Below, piece after piece: positions 24,196 through 34,264 of a DNA stretch of 64,000 nucleotides. This stretch comes from Calendula officinalis. Taxonomy: Eukaryota > Streptophyta > Magnoliopsida > Asterales > Asteraceae. A program made the position numbers and the translations under genes. The stretch spans positions 51,828,407 through 51,892,406 of the forward strand of contig OY970820.1 of NCBI GenBank assembly GCA_963853835.1, given 5' to 3'. Positions within the stretch are counted from its first letter, which is position 1; every line of letters starts with the position of its first letter. The notes under the pieces are model-generated. The model saw nothing but the letters and a program-made list of their open reading frames with translations, did no database searches and was not told where the DNA came from.

Positions 24196-25236
24196 GAGTT
24201 GTATTCTAGGAAGTCCAAAGGATTTGTCTAGTCTCAAGGGACAAATCCTAGCCATTGGATCAAGATGGTCAAGATCAAATCCTCCACCTACAGCCACCTA
24301 CAGCCACCGCCGGCCACCGCCCGCCGCCGCCGCCCGCCGCCAGTGACCAGCGGCCTGCGGCGGTGGTGGTGGCTGACAGTGAAGGTGCTAGTGGTAATGG
24401 GGGTGGTGGTGGTATTGATGTATTGAAACACATGTGTTTCACTAAAACACAACATATTACTTCGAAGCACATGTGCTTCAGGTCACAAAGCACATGTGTT
24501 TCAAGTCACTAAAAACATGAGTTTCTAAACACACAAGGGAGCATACGAAGCACATGTGCTTGACGTTATGAAACACATGTGCTTCACTACACAGAAAAAA
24601 AATCAAAACAAGTGACGAACATATCATTATGAAGCACATGTGCTTCATAAAGCCAAGCACATGTGTTTTTGTTACTGAACACATGTAACTTACAAGCAAG
24701 TCATTTGTGTTTGAATCACGAAGCACATGTTCTTGACGTTATGAAACACATGTGCTTCACTACACAAGAAAACAAATCAAACAAGTGACGAACATATTAT
24801 TATGAAGCACATGTGCTTCATAAGGCCAAGCACTTGTGTTTTTGTTCCTGAACACATGTAACTTACAAGCAATTCATTTGTCTTTAAATCACGAAGCACA
24901 TGTGCTTAACGTTATGAAACACATGTGCTTCATTACTTGAAACACATGTGCTTGGCTGTACGTATACACTCCTTTATTTTCAAAACGCATGTGTTTCAAA
25001 CACATGTGCTTCCAGTCACGACCACCACCACCGGTCACCACCGCCGGTGGCCACCTCCGGCCGCCGTCCGTCGCCGCCGGCCGCCGTCTCCGGCCGCCGG
25101 AGAAGCACATGTGTTTGTAGTGGTGGTGGTGGTTTGATTTGAATCTTGATCTTGACCATTGATTTTTCCTGATCCAAGGGCTAATAATTGTCCCTTGGGA
25201 CTAGATAAAATTTGTGGACTACCTTGAACATTTACC
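24196..25236. mobile_element. Mutator-like non-autonomous element with CACATGTG palindromes
   Basis: A perfect 10-bp direct repeat ATAGTTTAAT flanks it (24186-24195 and 25237-25246), a size typical of Mutator-like insertions. The ends form inverted repeats of about 100 bp: AGTCCAAAGGATTTGTCTAG on the left pairs with AGTCCACAAATTTTATCTAG read from the right, followed on both sides by CAAGGGACAA and GGATCA. Just inside each end is a GC-rich CCGCC/GGTGG block; the middle holds about 14 exact CACATGTG palindromes, most in the larger palindrome GAAGCACATGTGCTTC, plus several one-base variants. No transposase is encoded. Short open frames in it are low-complexity. Confidence 0.8.
24545..24905. repeat. 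Two tandem 173-bp units inside the palindrome element
   Basis: Units begin ACGAAGCACATG at 24545, 24718 and 24891 (the third is partial). Each full unit carries four or five CACATGTG-type palindromes and the phrase AGTGACGAACATAT. The copies differ by scattered substitutions. Confidence 0.8.
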
Positions 25237-25324
25237 ATAGTTTAATATACAGAAGATGGAGAAAAAGATTGATGAACTATGTTATAAATTTATAATTATA
25301 TGTTTTTCATATTTGTTTGTATAA

Positions 25325-25438
25325 TTAGGGTAATGATCCATGGAAAATGGTCCTTATTTGAAGAAGTTGAAGAAGCAATGCATTTTCGTAAAATATACAT
25401 ATATTTATACATATACATGCATATATGTATATATACAT
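25325..25438. repeat. Truncated copy of the repeat found near 44.2 kb
   Basis: GGTAATGATCC...CCTTATTTGAAGAAGTTGAAG...CATTTTCGTAAAATATACATAT matches the reverse complement of 44222-44295 closely. It ends at the Helitron terminus at 25439, so the Helitron probably inserted into it. Confidence 0.6.
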
Positions 25439-25866
25439 ACTAGTTTCAAAGCCCGCCCGGATGGGCGGGCATGCTTCGAGAAATAGAATGTATAACAATG
25501 AGAATAAAGTAGGAGATCAATAAGACCTTATATTGAAATGATGAATACACGTTTGTTATACATGAATAATCCGTTAAAAAACTTAAAGACAAAATAAAAT
25601 TTTTTTGTATATGACAATTGACATTGAGTTGGTGTAGTTGTCATCGTGATTGCAACAAATAACCTTCAAGCCCTTCTTGTTCTTCACTCTTGCGACAACG
25701 ACATATAGTTGGCCATGTGAAAATACCGTTTTTTCGAGAAACAAATCAACTTGCGACAATGTTTGCCCTTGACTTTTATTAATAGTCATGGCAAAGCATA
25801 CTTCGGTCCAATTTGAAGGGCATCTTGCTGCCTGAAGGACTAATAACCATGCGCGAGATAGCACAA
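25439..25866 (-). pseudogene. Helitron 3' terminus and C-terminal helicase fragment
   Basis: On the minus strand a strong hairpin (GCCCGCCCATCCGGGCGGGC) is followed 8 bases later by CTAGT, matching the Helitron 3' end rule (hairpin then CTRRT, insertion between A and T). About 140 bp inside, the frame ending at 25583 encodes the C-terminal part of the Pif1-type Helitron helicase: CFAMTINKSQGQTLSQVDLF and VFSHGQLYVVVARVKNKKGL, the last helicase motifs. A frame shift just upstream (near 25800) separates this from SRMVISPSGSKMPFKL, the preceding part of the same domain. The CACTA element at 25870 splits it from the rest. The Helitron is dead. Confidence 0.8.
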
Positions 25867-25869
25867 ATT

Positions 25870-26260
25870 CACTACAACAAAACGAAGCTAATGCAAACCC
25901 CATAAAAAGTTGCATTATCTATCGAAAAAGTTGCATTAGGACTAATGCAACCTTTTAGCAAGGGCTGCATTAGGTGGAGTTGCATTAGATCTAATGCAAC
26001 CTTTTTGTAAGCTAATGCAACTTTTTATAAAGGTGTTGCATTTAGTGTTCAAATGCAACCTTTTTAAATAGCAACCTTTTTTATATGCAAATGCAACTTT
26101 TTTTAAATCTTAAATGCAACCTCTTTTAAACACATATGCAACCTTTTATAATCACAAATGCAACTTTTTTTAATCATAAATGCAACTTTTTTTATATGCA
26201 AATGCAACCTCTTTAATATATAGATGCAACTTTTAAACACACAAATGCAACCATTATTAA
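25870..26260. repeat. CACTA left subterminal repeat array
   Basis: More than a dozen copies of AATGCAACCTTTT or close variants at roughly 20-30 bp spacing, mostly in one orientation. In En/Spm such arrays bind TNPA. Confidence 0.85.
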
Positions 26261-26416
26261 CGAATTATGTTTAAATCTAAAAAAACAAACTTAATAAATA
26301 AAACATTTAATTCTAGTAATTAATTCAACAATGCCATAACATACAAAATGCTTCTTAAATGTGATCCATTTTTCAAAAGGTTACTCAAAAATCAAAAAAT
26401 CCATACAAAAGTAGTT

Positions 26417-29297
26417 TCAAGCTTGTTCCATAAACTTTCGCATCTTAGCTTCCAAGTTGTTTTGTTGGACTAAGATATCTTTTTGCATAGCCTTCAAGTT
26501 CTCTTGTTGGTTGTCAATATCTTTTCGCATAGCTTCTAACTCGGCCTTTTTTCTTTCATGGTCCTCTTCAATCTCCTTTCTCATTTCAAGCAACTGATCT
26601 TTTTCAATTTCAACACTTGCTTTGATTGACTCTATAAGCCCTCCTGGAATCATGTATGATGTATCACCACCATCCACTTTTTTTATCAACTTGTTGGTAA
26701 CACCTTTACCATAAAGTCGACGATATCCATGATGTTCTTTATTCATCACAATCATAAAAGGATCTACCAAATCACTTTCAGCTTCTAAAGGTTTGTAGTT
26801 CTTCATTTGCTCCTAAAAAAAGAAACGGGTTAAACGGGCCAGCTGAGCGTATTCGGGTCAAAACTGAACATTCAATTCAAAATATATTATTTGGGTCAAA
26901 ACAACATATTATGGTCAATATTGCAGTTTCGGGTCAGACCATCAACTTCTTAAAAAATAAACAGATTCTAAACAACATGTAACACAAATTCGGGACAGAA
27001 AAGATCACATAATGAAGATTCGGGTCAAAACATCAAATTCGGGTCAAAACAACAGTCAGGTCAAAACAGCATATTCGTGAAAAAATTGCAGATTCGGGTC
27101 AAAAATGGATGATTCGGGTCAACACAACAGTTTCTAAAAAACAATTTTTAGAAAGTGGCAGATTCTGGTCAAAATTGCAATTTCGGGTCAACATAATCGG
27201 GTCAAAATAGCAGATTCGGCTCAAAATTGCAGATTAGGGTCAAAATGGCAGATTCAGGTCAAAATGGCAGATTCGGGTCAACATAGTTGGGTCAAAACAG
27301 CAGTTTCGGGTACCATAAATACGAACTTACAATTTTTTTTGTTGTGTCATCATAAGCATCAACATATGCACGTCCTTCTGTCATTTTACGTGTACGTTCA
27401 AACATTTGGGTTAAAGTAGGCAATTCCTTGTTTGGGTTCTCATTTTTCTGAATTTATAAAAAAAACAAAAAAAAAATAAGAAACATATTTTTTTACATCA
27501 TCCTTTACCAAAATAAAAGACAAAATTACCAACTCGTCACGAATTCTAGCAAAACTTTTCGGGCCAGCGGTGTGCATATTTTTTTGGGACATCCGTATTT
27601 CCTTAGCACGCAAACAACGCTTCTGCACACACATTTAGGCATACAACTAAGTAACCATAGACAAAAAAAAAAACAAATACTAGAATTAAAATGATTTTAT
27701 ATAAAATTACCACATCATTTTTATTATTCCATAAGCTCAACAATTTCATGAAATCTTCATCTGGGATGTTTTTAGGTTTATTCTTCCATCGCGTTTTGTT
27801 GTCCTTTTGTTGATAGAAGTGTTTTTTCTTAATCCTACACTTGTGTACTTTATAAGAATGTCCAATAGTCTTTAAAACCCAAGTTCTAGCAGCATCGGGA
27901 ACATCATATTTTTCCTTATAAAATAATATAGTATTTAGTAAAATAATGATAATGTTGACAAATAAACAAAATAGTACTAAGAATCTTACCAAGACATACT
28001 CCCATATCTTATCTTTATTTGGCACCTTGTGCCACGATTTATGGATCAAAGGTGCATAGTTGTTATTACGAGCTATAGTACCGAGAAATCGAGAAAATTT
28101 CCCTACCGAGTCATTCTCCACTGGTCCAACGGGTTGTCCAAATTCATTGCATATAATTACCTCGCGCTCATTTACTTTCCGCGTGTGCACAACATGCATC
28201 ATTGTTGGTCCTCTTGTCTTGGGTTTATAACCTTCTAAAGTCCAATATAAGTGAAATATATTTTTTTAATCATTGACAGCCAAAATAATAATCAAAATAA
28301 TAAACCAAACCTGTAGCTTTATCTAATTTTGAGCCTTGTATTTGTCCTTGAACTAATACATCATCCTCATTTTCCAAATGGTCATCGCTATCATCTCCTT
28401 CTATCTCATTTTCCAATTTGTCATCAGTATCATCGTCCAAATCCTCATATTCATTAGTACTAAAAGCATCATCTTTGAAACCATGTCGTTCATTATTTAT
28501 CCCATTGAGATCTAAAAGCATTTAATAGTTTCATAATTGATTTATTAATTAGTCATTAATTAAATAAACTTTAAATACACAAAAAATACCTTGTAATGTC
28601 TGATCATCATCCTCAACATTATCATCATCCTCGTCAACAAGAACCAATTTTCTCTTTGCTCCTTGTGTAATACTAGGCTTTGACAAATTTTGTTTCAACA
28701 CCTCAATTTTATTTTGTGTCGCTTTATTATTTAAAATTAGTTCACCCATGGTATATGGAGCTCTAGATTGATTCTCCTTTGTTGCACGTGAACCCAATGG
28801 AAACTTATCATATACATTAGGAGCAACTGTTCGATGTTTCTTTGCTAAATTAGCAACTTGATGTTTCTGAGCTAAATTTGCAACTTTATTCATGGATAGT
28901 GGTGCAATAAATTGTGGACGATGTTGCTATAACAAATAGAATTTTCATTAGACAATAATATAATATAAAAAATAATAAGTAATAAAGTTAATAAGATGAC
29001 TACCTTTTTGGATACCTCAATAGTTGTATCAATTTATTGGTAATCACCCTCACTATCATCACCTATATCAGGAATATAGTCTACATCTGTCGCATTGGTA
29101 TTTGTTGGTTTCACTTTTTTTTTCTTCGTATTTTGACATTCTACCAAACTTGTCAAAGAATTTGAAATGTTTTTAATCCCTAAAAGTCGTAGTCTTTCAT
29201 TGTTTTCTTGAACCCTCAATAGTCTAATCTTCTCATAATCATTCATCTCTCTTTGTGCACTTTGATCTTGTTTGCTTTTGTTTCCACTTAGCGACAT
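26417..29297 (-). pseudogene. CACTA TNPA-like gene (plant transposase Ptta/En/Spm type), 8 exons
   Basis: Exons on the minus strand, all with GT-AG borders: 29004-29297, 28590-28927, 28311-28511, 27990-28234, 27711-27914, 27530-27622, 27331-27447, 26417-26812. The protein starts MSLSGNKSKQDQSAQ, has Asp/Glu-rich stretches in exon 3, a conserved core (REVIICNEFGQPVGP, FSRFLGTIARN, WVLKTIGHSYKVHK, AGPKSFARIRDEL, YVDAYDD) typical of the Transposase_24 family, and a C-terminal coiled coil (KDIDNQQENLKAMQKDILVQ). In En/Spm this protein binds the subterminal repeats. Exon 1 contains a TAA at 29034-29036 before its splice donor, so the frame is interrupted. The long intron between the last two exons is filled with a GGGTCA-type minisatellite. 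Confidence 0.78.
26825..27312. repeat. GGGTCA-type minisatellite in a CACTA intron
   Basis: Degenerate tandem units of about 18-20 bp around the core CAGATTCGGGTCAAAA, roughly 20-25 copies. A related array lies at 29320-29665. Confidence 0.75.
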
Positions 29298-29319
29298 GAC
29301 AACCTGAAATAGAACAACA

Positions 29320-29665
29320 GATTCGGGTCAACACAACAAATAATACAGATTCTGGTAAAAAAAGAAAATAAATTCAAAACTGTAATTTCGGGTCAACACT
29401 GTAGATTCAGGCCAGAACTGCAATTACTGGTCAACCGGGCAGATTCGGGTCAGCCCTGCAGTTTCGGGTCAACACTGCAGTTTCGGTTCAGATCTGCAGT
29501 TTCGGGTCAGACCTGCAGTTCAGGTCAACACTGCAGTTTCGGGTCAGATCTGTAGTTTCGGGTCAGACCTGCAATTACGGGTGAACAGGGCAGATACTGG
29601 TCAGATCTGTAGTTTCGGGTCAGAACTGCAATTACGGGTCAACATGGCAGTTTCGGGTCAGACCT
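29320..29665. repeat. GGGTCA-type minisatellite between the two CACTA genes
   Basis: About 17 degenerate units around CAGTTTCGGGTCAGACCTG. The core is shared with the array at 26825-27312; the units here are richer in GACCTGCAG. Confidence 0.75.
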
Positions 29666-29758
29666 GATGCTAATTAAAAAAAAATCTCAACAATTAAACG
29701 GGATGCTAATAAACGTGATTCTGGGATACAAAAAAGATAACTAATTATTGTTAACATA

Positions 29759-30773
29759 TTAATTAGCATCATCTGCTTGCATCCAATCCCATAATGTGTC
29801 ATCAAAATCAGAATCGTTGCCACTCTGACAACCCTAATCTCACATTTCTAGTTTCTTTGGCAAATTGAGGATACAATGAATCAAATTCCTTCCAACTTTG
29901 CCCATCTGCGGGATGTCGTAAATTTCCATCTTTCGGACGTCCTTCATCATGCCAAGTCATATATTTAGCTGTTTCTGAACACATAAAAATTCTTTGGAGC
30001 CTTGGTTTCAAAGGAAAATGCCACACCACTTTAGCTGGAACTTTTGAAGTTTGTTTCTCGTTCAGTTGTTTCCACTTAGAGGCATGACAAATGTCGCATG
30101 TTTCAACATGTTCATTCTCTTTCCAATATAGCATACAATCATTCGGACATGCAGGAATCTTCTTATAATCAAGCCCTAAATCCCTAACAATATTTTTAGC
30201 TTGAGTGAAACTAGCTGGAAGTTTTGCATCTGGGATCATCTCTTGTAAAAGTTGCAGTAGATCATCAAATGCCACATTAGTAAGCCCATGAAGCGTTTTG
30301 TAAAGAAAAAGTCTAACAATGAAAGATAGCTTCGAAAAATGTTTACACCCGGGGAACAACTCTTGCTTACCCTCTTCTACCAGCTTATAGAACTTTTTAG
30401 CATCTTCATTCAAACCATCTTGTACCGTACTTGTTTCCTCAAATGTATCTTTAAACCTGTCATTCAATAACTCCTGAAAATTGTCATGTATACCAACTCC
30501 ATTATCATCTACGATCGTATTTAATCGTATTTGTGATGGATCTTCTCCATGAAAAACCCATACATAGTAGTCTTCTACAAAACCATATCCTTTTAAATGA
30601 TCGAATACTTCATCTCTTCGATACCAATAACGGTTTATACACTGTTTGCAAGGACAGCAAATTTGACCTCCTTTTGCCGCCTTAGCAAACGAAGCATTAA
30701 GGAATTCAATAACTCCGGATTCAAACTCAGGTAACCGTCTAGGTAAGTACATCCAATCTCTAGAATTTCCCAT
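29759..30773 (-). pseudogene. CACTA TNP2-like transposase, internally deleted
   Basis: Starts MGNSRDWMYLPRRLPEFE at 30773. The N-terminal transposase-associated domain has Cys residues in CCPCKQC and a conserved DEVFDHL; the Transposase_21 region begins with LYKTLHGLTNVAFDDLL and includes CPNDCMLYW, CDICHASKW and FPLKPRLQRIFM. After NVRLGL, where the catalytic core should follow, the frame stops at 29808. In another frame the next bases encode SDFDDTLWDWMQADDAN with a stop at 29759-29761, which looks like the natural C-terminus. So several hundred codons of catalytic domain appear to be deleted. About 320 residues remain. The element could move only with a transposase supplied from elsewhere. 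Confidence 0.82.
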
Positions 30774-31794
30774 GTCTCTCGAATCCTAATTATGTTTTAC
30801 TAAAAAAACTAAGAACATTACATTAAGAGTGTATCTCAGTTAAAGTTTATAATTTTAGTTATGTTACACATTTGACTACAAATCACAGATTCAATATTTT
30901 GAACTAATTTTTTGGTTTAGGTTTAAAAGAAGGACTGATTTTCGGGTTTAGCCTTAAAATAATGAGATGATTATCGTGTTTAGGTTCAAAATCAGGAGTT
31001 GAATTTCACAGCTTCGAAAATTATATTAGAATATGTTCGATTTTTAACCAAAAATTCACATGTTCAAAATGGCTTTAAAAATTCACAGATATATTGTTTA
31101 ACCTAAATATCACAGGTTCAAAATCTGGTTCAAAATCATTCATCAAATCAAATTTTGATAAAATTCGGAACTCGCAAATCAGTTATCGAGTTTACCTACA
31201 GTCAAAATCGAGAAACACTTTGAGTTACCTTCAAATCGAAATTGAATTTCAGGATTACAGGAAACGATGAAGGCCATATGCAGAAAATGGTTATCGAGTG
31301 GAGAAAACTATACCTGCGATGGGGGCAAGAACAGCAACGATGAGCAGCAAGTGATGGAAGCAAGTTATGGCAAAATTGAAGTGAAACAACAACTATGCAC
31401 CAATCGATTGCGGAATTGAAGCCCTGGAAGGAAGAGATGGCTGCATCAAGCGGGATTGAAAGGTTCGTCGTTTTGAAGTCTCAAGCTCGTACGTGAGAAG
31501 TGAAAAGAAGGCAGAAATCGGTATTGGTAGGAAAAAGGGGTATTTTGACCTAATTTTTTAAGTACCCTCCAAAAAATGTAAAGTAAATTCAATTTTTTTC
31601 AATTGCCTCCAAAACATAATGTAGTAAAATTAGTGTGTAAATTTAACTATCAATTCAATTTATTTAAAAGTATACCATAATTTCTATTATATCTTATACC
31701 ATTATAATTTTATATAAAATTAATTTCTATCTAATAATAAAATAAATATATTAGTATACATATTTAAATTTAAAACACAAATCTTAAATAACAT

Positions 31795-32063
31795 TATGCC
31801 TTATGCAACCTTTTCAATTAAAAGTTGCTTTCAAGTTAGAGTAATGCAACCTTTTAAATTAAAAGTTGCCTTTAAGTTATAGTAATGCAACCTTTTAATA
31901 AAAAGGTTGCAAGTCTTAGTAAAATTTTGCAACTTTCAATAAAAAGGTTGCATATGCTACCTAATGCAACCTTTATATGAAACAATGTGATTTTATAATC
32001 AAATGCAACTTATTTAGAAAGGTTGCCTTTAAAAGGTTGCATTAGGCTCATTTTGTAGTAGTG
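31795..32063. repeat. CACTA right subterminal repeat array
   Basis: About ten copies of TGCAACCTTTT or its complement AAAAGGTTGC, ending in the inverted terminal repeat. Confidence 0.85.
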
Positions 32064-32066
32064 ATT

Positions 32067-32118
32067 GTACCAACTTTGCCACCAGATATGATCTTACATT
32101 CACTTATATTATTTCCTG
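32067..32118 (-). pseudogene. Helitron helicase exon, upstream of the CACTA insertion
   Basis: Minus-strand sequence after an intron-like acceptor (TTACGCACAG) encodes ISECKIISGGKVGT, the segment that precedes the IPRM motif in plant Helitron helicases. It joins the fragment at 25583-25866 once the CACTA element is removed. Only about 17 codons are visible before the intron. Confidence 0.6.
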
Positions 32119-32149
32119 TGCGTAATAATTAAACAAAAATGACTATTAA

Positions 32150-32262
32150 TATGCATAACCCGTCCAGATGGGCGTGCTAGCTTCGAGAAATAATATGCAT
32201 GACAACGAAAAAAAATATATGAAAATTATATAGTCAATTATCATTGAAATGATAAATAAACG
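32150..32262 (-). repeat. Degenerate copy of a Helitron 3' end
   Basis: ACCCGTCCAGATGGGCGTGC followed by GCTTCGAGAAATAATATG parallels the hairpin and adjacent DNA at 25455-25580 for about 110 bp. The hairpin has mismatches and no clear CTRRT follows. Confidence 0.5.
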
Positions 32263-34259
32263 TTAGGGAATTTTGAATTTATGATTTTTTCAAAATTTAA
32301 AACTGAATTTTAATACTCAATATGACTAAAGTTCATTAAAGTTAAACCTTTAGTGAGCCATTGGCCTTGAGCCACAGAAGCCCAAACATCCTTTACAGCC
32401 CTGGCCTATCAATACCACCCATCAAATTTTGTGCTTCTACAGCATCAAGACCAACCTTTCCACGATACAAAATAAAATTGCACAAACCAAATCAATTAAA
32501 AACAGATTAATTAGTTTACTATAATCAGTTGTTGGAAATAGATTGACAACACTATAGGTGTAAAACATGTATTTTTTACGGGTACAGATCGGGCCGGATT
32601 GACACGTTTGAAAAATGGGTTAAAATTTTAAAAAAAGAGAAAGAAAGAGAGATATCAAAAAACTCAATCAAAGCAAGGGTTCTTGAAAACAACATAACAC
32701 GAGTAACAGTTTAAATATATATTACCTTTTTTCTGAAACTTGCTCATTAAAAGGATATAAAAAAAATATTTGTGCATTTACAACAATAGCAGTTTAAATA
32801 AATATTTACCAGTAAATCCGAATATCGTGAAGAATAAATGTTTCATACCTCTAATTGGTAATCCGATATGCAGATTGTTCCTGAATATAACTTGTGAGGA
32901 TCCTGTGAAAAGACAGAAGTACCCATGTTCATCAATAAGTAAACCCACAACTACTTGCTCACCAATTTACTTCCTTCCGCCCTTAAAATTAAAGCTAATG
33001 ATATTTAATTCATGATATATGAGTGTACCAGATCTCAGACTGATTATGCCCTTGAGGGGTAATTTGATTAAATCATGAATTATAAACCATAATTGATTCC
33101 AAACCGGCATTTGACAAGCTTCCAAATTCTTCAAAATTACCTGCATAGTGTCATTGATTTATTCAGATTTTTCATAATATATGGTAATTCAAAATGCATT
33201 TTTAAAGTATGAGATTTATCATGATATGTGTGTACCGGACAGTTGTTATGAGACATTTTATCGAACAGTTGGTATGCATGGAGAAAGGGGATGAACCCTC
33301 CCCAACGGGATGCAGTGCATCAGTTGTTTAAAATTACTCATTTGTTAAAAATGTAGCATTTATCAGTTGTATTGTACCTCAATTTGAAATTTGAACTAAC
33401 TCGGTAGTGTAATTAGTTAAACTGTCTGGCTCACCAATTGACCAACTAAATTAGAACCAAACCTTCGCAATTATTAAACTAAACCTTAACTTAAGTTAAA
33501 CAACAACCTACAATGCTAAAAAGAATCTAACTTTCAAAATTTGGGAAAAGAATTGATTTAATTCCACTAAAAATCATACTATATATTTTGCCTTTCAATA
33601 GATTCTTTCACGGTTATTATTCACTTTTAAAGTGCAATCCATATTACCTTTGCATCCTTGCAATACATGCATATCGAATTTCAAGGATATACAAAACCAT
33701 GATGATATTTTTTGCTGACTATTGGATACAGTTTGTTTCAGCACAAGAAGCAAAGAATATCGTATCCCATTTAGGGTTGGTGTAATTATCGAAACTTTTA
33801 GATTAAAATTGTTATAATTTGGGAATTAAGGATTCAGTTAATTGCTTGAGAAACTTACCGGAATATACTAACCGGCGGTTAAATGGGAATCCACTTGTGA
33901 GCACGTCGTCGGTAAACTCAGCGCCCATCTCAAAACTTAGGGTTTTCAGGCGGCATATGAGTAGTTGTCATCGGAAGGCTTCTCCGTCGTGGAAAGCTTC
34001 TCTGGATTCGTCGAGGTGAAGAATAATCAGGGCAACTCAAAGGGACTTCCCAATTTTGGAAAGGCGTATCCTAATCGTGAAACATGAAGTAATGACATGT
34101 AATTTATTGTACCAAAACTACCCTTTCAGTCACTATTTTAAGCCAATCATGGACAACAGAATGGACAAGGTCATCAAGATCTTGCCCCATATATAGGTGC
34201 GAGATATATTCATACCATAGGTATATATATGTGCATATTCATGCCCGATATATATGTAT
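32263..34259. other. Intergenic or captured-fragment region, no intact gene
   Basis: No intact gene. On the minus strand a few exon-like pieces stand out: 32844-32901 (AG before, GT after) encodes DPHKLYSGTICISDYQLE, and 33873-33929 encodes MGAEFTDDVLTSGFPFNRR followed by a GTTAGT donor. I do not recognise the gene. They could be fragments captured by the Helitron or remains of a host gene. Confidence 0.35.
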
Positions 34260-34264
34260 ATATA

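Larger units (their letters stand above)
25870..32063 (-). mobile_element. CACTA (En/Spm) transposon, 6.2 kb, non-functional
   Basis: Terminal inverted repeats CACTACAACAAAACGAAGC (left) and CACTACTACAAAATGAGCC (right, reverse complement) with a 3-bp target duplication ATT (25867-25869, 32064-32066). Both subterminal regions are full of TGCAACCTTTT repeats in opposite orientation. Two genes on the minus strand correspond to the TNP2-like transposase and the TNPA-like accessory protein, and both are broken. The element lies inside the Helitron helicase. Confidence 0.93.

Noticed and set aside
24430..25110. Possible CRISPR array from repeated palindromes
   Set aside because: Spacing is irregular, repeats are short palindromes inside a transposon, and the DNA is a plant nuclear sequence.
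24255..25238. Several open frames in the palindrome element
   Set aside because: They are low-complexity translations of CCGCC, GGTGG and CACATGTG repeats on both strands, with no domain.
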